NCBI RefSeq assembly: GCF_900496995.4
Contig: NC_044024.1
Span: 1,612,001 to 1,676,000 of the forward strand
DNA from: Aquila chrysaetos chrysaetos
Taxonomy: Eukaryota > Chordata > Aves > Accipitriformes > Accipitridae
DNA length: 64,000 nt
Direction: 5' to 3'
This document shows, one piece after another, positions 37,716 to 50,100 of the stretch. The notes below the pieces were generated by a model that saw nothing but the letters and a program-made list of their open reading frames with translations, was not told where the DNA came from and made no database searches. Within the stretch, counting starts at the first letter, position 1, and each line of letters begins with the position of its first letter. The translations under genes and the position numbers were made by a program.

Positions 37716-40700
37716 GCAGCCGGTGCACGGCTCTGAAGAGGAAAGCAGCACGCCCCTCATAAAAGCAGGATCTGACTTCAAACAAATGTGTACGGCACAG
37801 TTGTTGTTAGCACTCTTATGTGCGGCTGCGAGGCTTGGACAATTTATAGGCGCTGCGTCGAGCGCCTTAGTCGGTTCCATATGTGCCGTCTTCGTGCGCT
37901 GGCTGGTATGAAATGGTAGGATGAGCTCTCGGAAGTTGAGGTCTTCAAGTGTTAAATACAAAGCGCTGCTCCTGCAGGCTCAGCTCTGCCGATCCAGGCG
38001 TCTGGCGCACATTTCTAACAACAGGCTGGATTTGCCAAAGAAAATTACGCTGGATACAGCAGAATAGCTGTCAACTCTTTCCTCCCTAGTCTGCCAGTCT
38101 GCTTTTCTCTTGCTTTTCAGAATAACCGGGCTGTCTGGAAGTGACAGGGAAGTTAGCGTGTCTCGGTGCCTAGTGATGCTTCCCCTTGCCCAGCAAAGCC
38201 CCGTCCCCTTCCCTCCGTCCTCGCAGCCCCCCCAAGCCAGCAGCCCCCCAGCAGCACCCCACGCGAGTGCCACGGGTCCCTCTGCAAACCCATTGCGGAG
38301 GCGAGGGCTGAGGGTCACGTCAGACTGAGAATAACTTGAGTTCTTCTCCTCTGGTAGCCAAATAGGGGAGCAAAGTATTCAAGGCGGGGGAGATTTTGGC
38401 TGAAATATTAACTAGCTCGTTTGCATTTAATGAAGACTTTTGGGCTTCTGAGCCCAGTTGCGTGCGGGTGGCTGCAGTTGGGCTCAGAAGAAACCCTCCA
38501 GAGAACCCCGGGCTGGTGTCCCCCCACCTCGTGGACCATGAGCTTCTCTGCTGTTGGTTCCTCCTGGCTCAAAACCATTTCTTCTCCCCACGTCTGAAGA
38601 TGCTGGAAAACCAATCTTTAAATGATAATTCTGATAATGATAGTCGATGGGGGCGGTTGGGGCAGTTAAACTTTTGGTCAGGTCCCAGTGAAGGTCCTGT
38701 GTGGCTTCAAGCTACTTGTCTGGATCAGGTACTCAAGCAGTTAAATATTCCTGCTGCTGGTGTACAAAAGCAATGCCAGGTATCTTCCCGGGGATCCAAG
38801 TTTGCTATCTGAAATCTGGCAAATAGCAAAAATTTTTATGTCGTGAACAGAAATCACACCCCAAGGCTATGGCTGACAGGGAAGGTCTCACTGACATATT
38901 TACCTAGCTATTTTGTTATCATTAAGTACGCTTTCTGAGAAAGACCAAACCTTGAGAACAATAGCAACAAAAAACCACTGTAGGTTTTGTGAGCAGATGC
39001 AGCTTCAAGATAACAAATGATTTTTGCTCTTTGTTTGACTACTTGGCATCTAGTGGTTAATTAGTGAGGCCAAGTATAGTTAGATAGTTCATAAAACAAA
39101 GTTTTAGAAGCACTGGAATTGAAAGGTTTTGCATTGTGCTTTCTAACTTCAGTCCGTGAGGCTGTTAGAGGCAGGCAATGCAGCAGTTTAGAAACAACTA
39201 AAAGTAAACATTTGTTTTGGACAGTACAAGACTGAGTTTGGAAAGGGTGGGAGGGCGGAGGGGAATAGCTTGTGCAGCCCGTCCTGCGGGGATGTGTGTT
39301 GAGGGTGCTGTAGAAATGGCACCCGAAAAGCCGGCTTTCCACCAGCCCCGCCTGGGCTTCGGCTTTGCCTTGGGCTGGGACTGGAATCGGTCTTGAATGT
39401 TGCTGGGAGGAGGTGGGCTGCCGTGCCGCGCGTTCGTCTGCCGCCCCGTCTGTCCTGGTCCTTTTGCTTGTTTGGAGAATGAAGCAAAACTGCATTTGTA
39501 AGAAATAGGGGCAGTCTGCCGTGAAAAATCAATAATAATAGTTCAGGTTATAAAGCAGTGACTTTAGTTCTGATCCAGCTGGTTCCCTTTCTTTCAGTTT
39601 TAATTTGCACGATACAGAAAGGCCCTGACATTGAAGTTGGTCCAAACGATGTCTAGGATGCTCTGTTAACGTTGGCATGTATAATACCGAGTAATAAAAC
39701 ATTGTCTGTAAGCATGGACTTAGAGGGTTATTGTACAAAGAAGGGCATAAGAAACACGACACTCAAATTGTGATTCCTGGCAGAAATGCTTTGCAATGGG
39801 GAAATTTCAGTTTAGTTAGGGTTGCTTACATGCCTTTCTTCTAGCTGAAGGGCAAATGACACTGTTAGCATTAAATGTTAGTAAATGACATCTTAGCATG
39901 AAATATGCCTTACGTCTCCAAAACTGAGTTGGAGTTATTGCTGTTCCAGAAATTCTTCCCTAGTCTTTATTTTGGGTCTTGCCCCAAAATGGACCCAAAT
40001 TAAATGTTCATGCTAGTAAAGAGCTTGGTAGTGAAGGAAAAACACAGATTAATTGTGCTTCGGGGAAAGGTCTGACAAAGAGCAAGCGAATACATGGGGT
40101 GAGCTGGACAGCCCTGTGGTTCGTTTCGTCGGTTCGCCTGTGGGCTCTCGTGTCCGTACGTGTCAGGCTGATGGGTGCCTGCAATGTAACAACAGTAACA
40201 AAACCCAGGGCAATTTCGTGGTTTTCTTTTTCTGGCTTTTAGTTTTTTTAAGGCCAGTACTCTGGGTTTGAGTATCTTGGACTTTTGTGGGGAAATTTTA
40301 TGGTGGTTACCAGCGGTTTAGAGATTGAAGAGATTGTCTGTGTTGTAAGCAATGCCCTGTTGGTCCTGCGTCCCAGGCAGCTGCTGTTGTGGTGGCTCTT
40401 AGGTTGGTTGATATAGCTGGGCTTGGTGTACTAATGGCTTTCACACCTTAAGACGAGTGATTTAGGAAGAGCTCATGTAGGAGGCTGTAGCGATGTAGGT
40501 TGACTGAAAGCTGGTGAAGATGTGTTTGACAGCTGGAGTTGCAGGGAGGATGAAGCGTCTTGCATAGTGCTCAATTTTAGCTTTAAGTACAATGAATCGT
40601 GCTGCTCGTTTGAGATATAATGAATCGGTGGTTAGTTTGGGCTCTTCGTCTACAAAAGGTTTTTTCCAACATGATCTGCCAGGGTTGTTGTCTACAGGGA

Positions 40701-42918
40701 AGAGAGAGGTGTCAACCTGTTTCGGAAGTGCCAATTGCTACATCTGCAGAAGATCGGCAGAGTTGGGCTTTGTTGGTAAGGAGGCTTCAGTGACACGTTG
40801 GACATCACTGCATCTTCCAGCATCTTGTTGAAGAAAGTCAAGCAGCGATGGATTGAGTATTGGGTGGGAATGACGGTGGCGTTGCAGGTTGGGTCATCAG
40901 CTCCACGTCCAAGGCTGGAGAAAGGTCCAGCAGTGTCATCGGGGGCGGGGGGTTCACACTCTGTGGATTAGGAGCCCCTAATTCTGAGGGGGGCTACAGT
41001 AGCCCGTGCTGAGCCTTGATGCAAACTATGGTTTTGAGACCCCTAAGCTGGTGGCTCTTATCCCTTTGAGTGAACCTCTGAGCAAAACAAACACTTAAAA
41101 GAGGAAAGGAAGACAAGTTGGCTTCTTGTGGACATTGCCCACTTTTTCAAGCCTTGCCTACTTTTGTGGGTGCGTTTCTCTTTTTATCACCAGTATGGTG
41201 TTACCTGCTGCTCTTCTGGCCAGCCTGGATCTGTTTTGCAGCAAGAAACTAGTATTTCAAAAGTTTTCGAACTTTGGCACGCTTCAAAACTTTTTTTGTT
41301 CAGTTGGAGGCAGCGGAGCATGTAATCTGGCGGGGTGGATGTTTTTTCCAGGCAGCTCTATACATTTTCAGTTGATTATATCAGTGAAGTATGTTGACAG
41401 CTCTGTGTACCATTCGGCGTTCAGGGCTCGTGTCTGGACTGCGCGGGCTGTGTCGCGCTGTTGATTCCCTACACAAAATAGCTTTCAGGCCTGTAAAGCT
41501 GTCACTCAATTGGTAATGGCTACGCTGAGCGGCGGCTGGGGAGAAACGTCTCCTGCTTTAATTGTTGGATAAAAGCAAGTGAGTGCATGTGCAAATTGTA
41601 TGTCTGTGGCAGAATTTCCCTTTTGCTATTCTTCTCCTGTTGCCCGTGTTCTCCGAGACCCCGATGAAATATAGTAAGTTGGTATTTACCACAGTCAGCT
41701 TTTGGTTCACCCTCAGGCTACATCCACCCCCTGAAAAATCAGACTTTTTCTGTTAGTGCCGCAGGGCTTTGTAGAAATTTTTCCTTTTTTTGGCAGAAAA
41801 TCCAAACCAATTTTGCTCTGGACCAAAGGACCTGTCCCTGAGATGAGGTGCAGCCTCAGGCGATGCCATGCTGGGTCCGACCATGTCCCAGTGCCACCGA
41901 AGGAGAGCAGGCAGCCGAGGTTTGCAGGACCTTCACTTTAGCTTTTGGAGCACTTGTCTGTGTTTGTAAATAGCTGCAAGGGGAATGAAACTTTTTGTTT
42001 GCATATTTATTTAAGGGGAGGTTGGGTCATGGGTCTTTGAGGAGCACAGAGGCAAGCCTTGGTTTGATCTCACGCCTCTCAAGTATTACTTTGATAATAG
42101 CAAGCCTCAGATAGTCTTAAAAAATTGCTTTAGGTTAAAATTGGATTAAGTTTTAAATTTTCATGCTACCCAGTTGGAAACATGTCACTATGTATGTTTT
42201 CCACTTTGAAGATCCCTTTGGTGAATAAAAATATTTTGCTTTTTCCTAGTCTGATGCTAAGAATGAAGAAGATTATTCTCAGGTTTCTGCTATCATTGCA
42301 CAATGCCAACGTTTTCAGATTGAAAGGACTTGGGTTATTTCTTACAGGAACCTAGTTTTCTTTTTTTCCCCCGTGATATCTCCATAACGTAACTGTTTGC
42401 ACATAAATTAAGCAGAATTCTTTGGCCGACTCTTGTGCACACCTGTGCACTCACATGTTCTGCCAATAAATCGCTGCAGTTAAATGTTGCTTCTAAAATA
42501 TTTGCTGACAAATGATTTTGGAAATCTAAAAATTATTCTTCTAAGACTTGGACTTCTTGTATGGTCATTTGTGAATTAAGGCTACACGAAAATAGGTTAC
42601 TGTTTACGTAAATGAACTGTTATTAAAAGTAGCCCGTTGGGTCTTTTGGAGCAGCAGCCGAGTCCTGTTTCTTCAATTCAAGGGTAAATTTGGCAGTGCC
42701 CTGGTGTCCTCGGCACCCTGCCTCCCTTCTGCTTCTGCCAGGGTGGACTCCCTCCTTCTGGAGCTTCAGCCATCAGGGGGGACTCTTCGTTCCTTGACGG
42801 TGGCTTAAAACCACCCTGATGTTGGTGAGCACCTTCTCCTGAAGACTCCCCCAAAGACGCTTCCCACCAGTGCCGCCGGTAAGACATCGTGCCGCTTCTG
42901 ACCCCGGGCCAGGGCGGT

Positions 42919-42985
42919 GGGTGCTCGGTACGGGTTTCATCCTGGGTGCTCGGTACGAGTTTTGTCCCAGGTGCTCGTTTTCAGG
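42919..42985 (+). repeat. 25-bp tandem repeat, about 2.5 copies
   Basis: GGTGCTCGGTACG followed by a T-rich segment recurs at 42,919 and 42,944. A third, partial copy beginning AGGTGCTCG starts at 42,969. The copies differ by a few substitutions. It lies just before the perfect palindrome at 43,018. Confidence 0.85.
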
Positions 42986-43017
42986 TGACCTGTTCCCCCA
43001 TAGCATGGCCGGTGCAG

Positions 43018-43043
43018 GAGAAGACCTGCTAGCAGGTCTTCTC
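43018..43043. repeat. Perfect 26-bp palindrome
   Basis: The half-site GAGAAGACCTGCT is followed directly by its exact reverse complement, with no spacer, so both strands read the same for 26 bases. The next outward pair does not match. It can form a cruciform or, in RNA, a tight hairpin. A related CAGACCTGCAGG motif occurs about 50 bases downstream. No flanking direct repeats identify it as the end of a transposon. Confidence 0.97.
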
Positions 43044-44022
43044 TCAGCCAGTCGTTGCTGGCATCATTACTTTCCCAAGGACCCACCAGCAGACCTGCAG
43101 GCAAGGTGTTAACCAACAGGCCTGGGGGGAAAAATATAATAAGGCAAGTGGGGAGAACCTCAACCAAGTTTGGAATGCTCAGTGAAGAAGCTTGGGGTGA
43201 TGTGCTGGAGATGTGGGGCTGGTGTGATGGAGCTGGGACCGGCAAGTCTGGGGAGAGCTGCAAAGAGAATTGGCCAGTTATGAAACAATTTGGCTTTTGG
43301 TAAACGTGCTTCTTCCCATTCACAGCTAGGATGTCTCTTGGATGTCGAAGAATGAGTGCTTCTATCGCTTTCTAATTTTGTGCCATCTTTTGTTACTTTG
43401 TGCGTTCGTGTAACCCAAATGGGTGAGTTTTTCCTGTAATTATTTGAGGGTCTTGACTGTAGTGACACCTGATAGCAAAGAATTCCCTAGATTCAATTTT
43501 TAACATAAATAAAATCCCAAGATAATTAATCTCACGGTTAATGATTATCAGGATGGGCTTTTGGTGAAAGGCTGAGTGCATTGGATTTTCCTGTCATTCC
43601 CTGCTTTTATTTCAAGCTATTTCAGAATTGGCGATTGTCTGGGCTGGCCATAGAGGTTTGAGAACGCCAATTATCGTCCCAGTTACGAGGAGTTACCATA
43701 AGGGTGATTTCTGGCTGGTAAGGTGACCATACCTCTGCTGTTCTTAATATTAACCCATAAAGTTCCTTGGTGAGCTGGGTATGCAAGAAAGCTGCTTGTC
43801 ATTATGTTAATGAAATATCGCAGCACCAAGCTTTTCTTTCAAGTCTCAGGGTCACAGCCCTGCACCTTGGAATAAAAAGGGGGGGGGGGGGGTGTTTATG
43901 GCTCCGTATCCATCACCTCCAGACTGAGAGGTCTCCCGTACACCGTTGTCTGACCCGCGCTGGTGTGATAAAGCAATGAAAAACCCCGGGCTCGAGGGAC
44001 TCTGAATATGTATAGGATTATT

Positions 44023-44024
<2 letters not shown>

Positions 44025-44054
<30 letters not shown>
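44025..44054 (+). repeat. T30 homopolymer
   Basis: A run of 30 T residues preceded by ATTTC and followed by AATTTAAG. It could be the A-tail of a minus-strand retrocopy, but no gene-like sequence is recognisable on the side where the copied body would lie (44,055 onward). I therefore call it simple sequence. Confidence 0.85.
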
Positions 44055-44060
<6 letters not shown>

Positions 44061-45117
44061 AGCTCTCTATTTGTAATCGATGGCTAAGGTTAGCCGAGGT
44101 AACGGGAGGAAGATGCTGAGGATAATGCAGCGAGCCCCTGTGTGCTGCAGAGGTAGGATTTACAGTAGGAGAATGCCCTCCGAAGAGCGTGTGTTTGTGC
44201 CCACAGCCATTAAGCTTAATAATCTTGCTGTCTGTATCAACTTACAAATGAAAGCTTGCAGTAATTTGGAGCAGCATTTGAATTGTGAGTGGTAGTGATG
44301 ATGCTGAGCTTGTCTTTTAATGCTGAGTTTAGAGTCTTTGAGGTTTGGATTAAAAAAAACTTCAATGAAACCACAAAAAAGACATTGGAAGCATAACTGA
44401 ACAGGTGGAACAAATTTGTTAAATCTGTTATTGGGAAAACAGCAACTTGCTTTTAAGAAATAAATCAATCTGCAGCTCAGTGTTTCATAATGAGGAGTGG
44501 GATAGGAAAATCTAAAAATATCTACAAATGAGAGCTAATGCTCTGAAGGAACAGATCCAAACTAGAATATAATATTGCCCATTGTGGTGACAATAAGTAT
44601 TTTAAAGTTCATTGAGATCCTTGCTGTGATGCAGATGGGACTTTAAGAGCCAGCATATTTCACTTGGCTGAGTCCAGTTTTTATTTGCATAATAACTTAT
44701 TATATGTATTGCCAGTAGCTCGCAGAGCCCCTGGTCAGGATTGGGAAACCACGATGAGTTCATACTCCTCTGCCTGGTGAGACAATATATTCGGCAAAGA
44801 ACTGGGAGGGAGGCATCTCTAGCAACTAATGCAAGTGATTATGTCCTTGAAATGGCAGGAAAAAACACAGCTTTTAACCCCTGCTTTGGGATGGGGCTGA
44901 CCTTTGTGTAGCTCGGCTCTTCTCACCGAGTGCCGTTTCAAGGGTCCTTGTCCTTTGGCCGTGGCCCCAGCCCGTAGCATGAGCTCTAGCAGCTTATTTT
45001 AATAAAGTAAAGGAGTTTATCCAGGTGGAAAACGTGTCCGTCAGCATCTGGGTTGTCAGGAGAACGGGTATCACCGCTGTGGTCTGCCTTCTGCTCCTTT
45101 TCTTAATTTCCCCTTCA

Positions 45118-45255
45118 CTGTTTGGGCAGCAGAGCCAACCCTGCTTCCATTTTTCTTGGAAAGCTATTCCATAGCCTCATCCCTCTCAGCAGGGTCTTCC
45201 TAGCGTTATTCCAGAGTTTTCCTTGCTCGGCTGAGCCCAAGAGCTCGGTCACACC
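45118..45255 (-). mobile_element. Old CR1 fragment
   Basis: On the + strand this reads AAGCTATTCCATAGCCTCAT, then CCCTCTCAGCAGGGTCTTCC and TTTTCCTTGCTC. The wording TTCCA..GCCTxATCCCTCTCA, then TTCCTAxxGTT, then TTTCCTTGCTC is the usual inverted text of CR1 elements a few hundred bases from their 3' ends. It is truncated on both sides and diverged, so it predates the CR1 copy at 45,955. Assigned from memory of the consensus. Confidence 0.58.
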
Positions 45256-45780
45256 GGCTAGGCAAGTCTTGGGCATCGCCATCGCCTTTCGTGATCCGTC
45301 GTATCTTTCTTCGCTCTTTGATATTTGCCGAGGGCTCTGCGCAGGGGGGGTTTCTCGCGAGCGCCGTTTCGGAGTAGCTGCTCCGAAATAACTGAATCCA
45401 CATGGACAGCTGTTGCTCAGAGGGGAGTAGGTAAGTGCATCCACAAAGTTTCGGTTTTCTGCCGGAGGGAGCGCGGTGCAGCTGGTGCACGGCCATCGCC
45501 CTTCGGCGGAGCCCTGTGCGCTTGTCTTACGGCACTTAAAATGAGGGCGGGGGGGAAACCCAAAACCTTCCCCAACTTCCAGATTTTGGTTGGCGGGGAG
45601 AATCGGGGAGTTTCGGAGTTGTAAACGAGCCAGGCCGTTTCGCACAGCCGGGTATCGCCGCGCGCTGGGGCAGCGACGATTGCTTCAGGGACGGAGACCC
45701 TTGCACGTGCCGCGAGCTGACTTGGGGGTACGGCAGCGTCCCGGCTTTCGCAGCGTGGCTTCTCGGTTTGGGGGTCGGAG
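45230..45780. promoter_or_regulatory. Intragenic CpG-rich patch (about 45.5 kb)
   Basis: A CpG-enriched stretch in EDA intron 1 between an old CR1 fragment and a younger one. It includes TTTCTCGCGAGCGCCG and a perfect 8-bp hairpin with a six-base loop at 45,367-45,388 (TTTCGGAG-TAGCTG-CTCCGAAA). No exon structure is evident. It may be a regulatory patch or an incidental GC-rich segment. Confidence 0.35.
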
Positions 45781-45954
45781 AAGGTTTAGCTGGAACTAAT
45801 TTTGGTGCAACCGGGGCAGGCGGCAGTGGCAGTGGATCATCTGGGTGGCAAATGCCACTGTTGTCTTCTGCAGCAGGTGGAGATGCCCGCGGGGTGTTGG
45901 AGCATGGGACCATCGCTGCCTGCACGCTTGGTGTGCTCCACGTTAAGTGTTTGG

Positions 45955-46140
45955 CCGAGTGTGCTGGTCCAGGCTGCCCAGAGAGGTGGTCGATGCCCCA
46001 TCCCTGGAAACATTCAAGGTCAGGTTGGACGGGGCTCTGAGCAGCCTGATCGAGCTGAAGACGTCCCTGCTGATTGCAGGGGGGGTGGACTAGATGACCT
46101 TTAAAGGTCCCTTCCAACCCAAACCATTCTGCGATGCTAC
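45955..46140 (+). mobile_element. CR1 LINE, 5'-truncated 3' end
   Basis: The + strand carries the classic avian CR1 3' terminus. It reads CAGGCTGCCCAGAGAGGTGG, then GATGCCCCATCCCTGGAAAC, then TTCAAGGTCAGGTTGGACGG, a segment with GACGTCCCTGCTGATTGCAG, and finally GGACTAGATGACCTTTAAAG with TCCCTTCCAACCCAAACC. The element normally ends in short ATTCTATG-type repeats. Here the end is CATTCTGCGATGCTAC, a decayed version. The 5' side is cut off, as is usual for CR1. Close agreement with the remembered consensus suggests a relatively young copy and strongly supports a bird genome. Confidence 0.93.
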
Positions 46141-46854
46141 AAAACCGGCCAGGGCCACCATTGTGCTTTGCAAGAGGTGCTGAGGGCTGTCGCCGAGCCC
46201 GGGAGCGCAGGGGATGCTTTTGCATGGCTGGGATTCCCTAAGCGTATTGCAACACGGCTTTCTGCCCCAAACCTCAACCTCATCGCAAGCTTAAAGGACT
46301 CTTTTTCTCAACTAGCCGGGCTTTGGAAAGCCAGCTCGTAACCGTCATCAACCTGATTATTAATGCGCTGGGCTCTGGAAGGATCCGTGGTTTTTAGAAA
46401 CTCCGCCTGTTGCTTTAATGAAGAGTGGGGCTCTGCTTTCGGGGCTCGTGTGGCAATTGTGCTGACTCCTCCTTATGCTGCTGGAAGCCCTGCTCGCCTT
46501 CTGTTTCCGTGGTTTGCGAGCGCTTTTATGTGATGCTTGGGCCATGAGAGAGCATCTCCGCTCCAGCCATGAGGAGCCGCACAATGGTGATGGGCTGTGC
46601 CTGGCAGCCTGGGGCAGGGGTTGGGGGGGGACACACGCGGGGGGGGACCCGCTGGCCGGGAGCCGCCGCCGGTTTAGAGCCGCCGGTAGCGGCCGAGAGG
46701 CAGGGAGCCGGCACCCATGGGTGCCGATGGAGGTGCGGAGGCTTTGGGGAGGTACCGGGGAGTCTCTCCGGCCACGCCGTCAGCAATTTTTCGAGGCCAA
46801 GGGGTTCATGGAGGCTTTGTGTTCCCGCTTTGAAGCTCGGGTCTGAAAGTGTTG

Positions 46855-47165
46855 TAATGAGATTTTATTATGTATTCTGGCAAGGTCTTGTTATTTTGTG
46901 TGTGGATTTATTGTATAATGAATTGAGTGATTTTGAAATGTTTTGTGCAACGATTTTTTGGAAAGGACATTGTATTTTGTTTATGGGATGTGTGAGTTTT
47001 TATGAAACTTTATTTAGCTTTTAGCAAGAATAATCTTTATTCAACAAATAGTGCAAATAAATCTTTAATTGAACAAATATGTGCCAACTTTCAAACACAG
47101 TAACAAACAATGACATGAAACAAGGAAACTTTGGAACAATATACAACTTTAAACATAGTATTCAA
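46855..47165. other. AT-rich block with poly(A) signals on both strands
   Basis: This 300-base block is strikingly AT-rich between GC-rich neighbours. On the minus strand AATAAA occurs opposite 47,037-47,042 and 47,010-47,015, and ATTAAA just upstream. The minus-strand wording (TGTTTGAAAGTTGGCACATA, then a stretch with TTGAATAAAG) resembles the end of an mRNA 3' UTR. The + strand has AATAAA at 47,057-47,062 and an A-rich tract at 47,163-47,210 that could be a decayed poly(A) tail. Either an antisense transcript end or an old retrocopy is possible. I cannot identify a parent gene. Confidence 0.35.
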
Positions 47166-50100
47166 AAAAAAAAAAACCAAAAAAAAAACCAAAACCAACC
47201 CAAAAAACCCTAACAAAGCAGAATTTGGGCCGTATAGCAGGGCAGCAGCGAAGTGCACGTCTATGTGGGACCTGCCAAGCTGGAGGGAGCGGAGGAGGGA
47301 GGTTGGTGCCCATTGGCTTTCCGGGGGTCGGGGGGTACCCCCCCCCCCCCCAAACTGGGGTTCGGAGGGAGCTGCCAGCTCGCGCCGGGCTGCCAGACGT
47401 GACTGGGCTGCGTGAGCGCTCGTAGCTGTGGGGCGATGTGGAAACATGGTCTCCAGCAAAGCCGGCTGTCTCCGCAGCCGCTCCAGGAAACGTTTCATAT
47501 ATGTCCCTGTCCTTTCTCAGCCGCCTTCCCGGGGCGGCCGATGCTCCCCCCCCCCCACCACCACCTCCCTGCGCGGGGGCATCTCCAGCCCCCCGGCATC
47601 TCCGAGGAGGAGGGGTGGCAGGGTGCACCGCGGGGTCGAGGGCTGCCTCGGCAAGGCTTTGCGTCTTCCAGCCCGGCGGTATTTTGGGGCTCTTTGCAGG
47701 CAGCCGAGCGCCTTCGGTCTCTGTGCGTTGCTGCGTCTCACGTTCACGAGTCGTGCAGTAGCTGCAAGCTTGTGCGGGCCATTGCTCAACCTGGGAGATG
47801 ATGTTAGCGTCCCCTTACTCCTCTCTATTTCATCTTTTGACGCCCGTGCTGCCACTGAAGTTCATCTTTCCCTCTTGTCCCTTCCCGGCAGCAGCGCGGG
47901 GAGGGAAGGCAGGCAGGCACGTTCCCATGCCCAGGCTTGGCTGCTGCAGCCTGGGTTGGAAATGGAGCTTTCCATCCCCATCGCCACTCGGGCTGCGTCG
48001 CGAGAGACAGCGAGAGCCCTTCCCGGGATGCCCGGTGCAGTTGCTGAGATAGTTGTATTGTGGGTGATGATAAAATGGTCCGGGTCGTGTACGTGTTTGT
48101 CTTTCCCGTGACTGTGCACTGTGCTTTGGTGGCAGCGGTCCTCGCCTCTGCCTGTCACGATGTGTCCCTGCTGCTGAGATCTCCGTCCCTTGTCCGCGAA
48201 ACTACCATGACCTGAGTTTTGGTGCCGTTGGCTTCTTCGTAAGTAAAAAAGACGCCTAGACGTTGAAACGCAGGCAGCGAGTGGGATGCTGCCATCAGGA
48301 TCCCGTTCCTGCCCCAGGTGGTGGCGGGACCATCCCGGTCCTCGGGGCAGGTTTCCGAAAGCTCTGCTCCTTTCGGCGTCTTGCTGAGCTCTGCAGCTGC
48401 AGACCCCTCGCCTGCAAAACCCAGGGCTGCTCCGGCCCTGCTTCAGCCCGCTGCCGATGGCTGGGGAAGGGGGTGCAGCCCCCTCGTGCCTTTCTGGGCT
48501 CCGGGGTGCCGAAGACCGAGCCGGGATGGCACGGCGGTGCTGCCGGACCGGGGCTTGCACGGCAGCTGCGTGAAAGTTTGCACCAGCTGGGCTGGAAATT
48601 ACTGTAAAACTCTCATATCCACCGTGAAAGGGCTTTAAATGAGTGTAGGAAGCCAAAGGGAAGTAGTTTGTGATGCCTAGAAATAGGCAGGCTCATAGTA
48701 TTTTGTGTGCGATTTTCTAGAGCTTTATTAAGCCACATCCTTCAGCTTTGCTGAATTTCACTCCTCTGTGAAATCTCCTTTTACTTGTTTAAATATCTTT
48801 ATCAGGAGTAAATATTTGCAAATGATTCTGGATTTCCCAGAGTTTTGCATCAACTCTGTAGAAAGAGATTACAGTATTAAATTTCTCATCTGTAAAACAT
48901 ACACTAGTTTCAAAAAAAAACCCAAACCCTTCTTTTGCAACTTGGTAAGTGACTTTTATTCCTCTTTTTACCTTCAGGGCTGTCTCAGCTTTTGTTTCAC
49001 TTCACTTTTTTGAATGTTAGCCTTTAGGGAAGAAGGGCAGAGCCACCTTGCTGTTTATATTAATCTGATTCTGCTGGATTTCTTTCCTTGTTCCAACACC
49101 TTAGCTGGGTGATGCTTTTCTTTTTACAGGCCAATGATTATCCTAGAGTATGGAAGGAGTTTATTAATGAAGATGCTCATATCCCTATATGGCTGCTGCT
49201 TTCCCTGGGGTTTGTCAGATTCCTATATTGAAGGCAAAATAACTCAGCTCTTTATGGCAGGAGGAGACCAAACTCTGCTTTTAAGTGGCTTCCCTACACT
49301 TTCTAACCTCAGAAATATCAGGAATACGAAGCCTGATATTGCGTATTTCTGTGGCCAGTCTGGTGTAGTGAATCCATTGTTATGGGGAGGAGCATTTTCA
49401 GCCCCTCATTGGCCTTTTCAGCCCCTAGAAATTTTAACAAAAGAGCTTTTCTTCTAATAGTGAGCAATGGAATTGGGTGTTAATGAAAACAAATTAATTC
49501 TGAATGGAAAATTCCTTCTTGTCTGTGTTGTGCCATTCTCTTTTTATAGCGTAAACCTACCAGATCTCTCTCGAGCTGCCCATACTTTTCCAGGAAGAAT
49601 AAATGAGGCTTATGTTTCCAGAACTGGGAGCTAGAGGCATCTCGCCTCCCCACACACCCTTGGGTTGAACCAGGCTGACCTTCTTCAGACCTTTTGTATG
49701 GCCCCAAAAGGGCATGACGCTTTTCTGTACACCTTGCTTTTAAATATTGCTTTTTCTTTGGTTTTGGCCTTGTTTTCTTTTTCTCCCCAAGTCTCAGCTC
49801 CTCCTTCTTTCTTGCAGGTTGAGATTATTTTATATACCTAGAGAATCCGGTCAAGGCTCTTCGATTTTAGCTACAAATACAGGCTTTGCTTTCCGTTTTG
49901 AGTCTTATTTTGGATGTGGGTGGACTTCACCCTTGCAAGAGCTCTGCAGAGCAGGAGGAGGTGGTTGGGCTGGGGACAGTTTCACCCCGGTTCATAAATG
50001 GAAGATATCGGTGCGGAGGAGCCTCGTTGCCCAAAGGTTGCACCGGAGGCTTGTGGCTGAGCCAATATTTTTCAAACCAGATCTCCTGAAACGCAGCCCG

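Noticed and set aside
38396..38812. A 138-codon + strand frame with mixed composition
   Set aside because: No known domain, no splice signals that make sense, and no sign of a promoter. Chance frames of this length are expected in 64 kb.
40462..40734. A 90-codon minus-strand frame resembling a protein fragment
   Set aside because: No family match and no retroelement motif. Too short to support as a gene.
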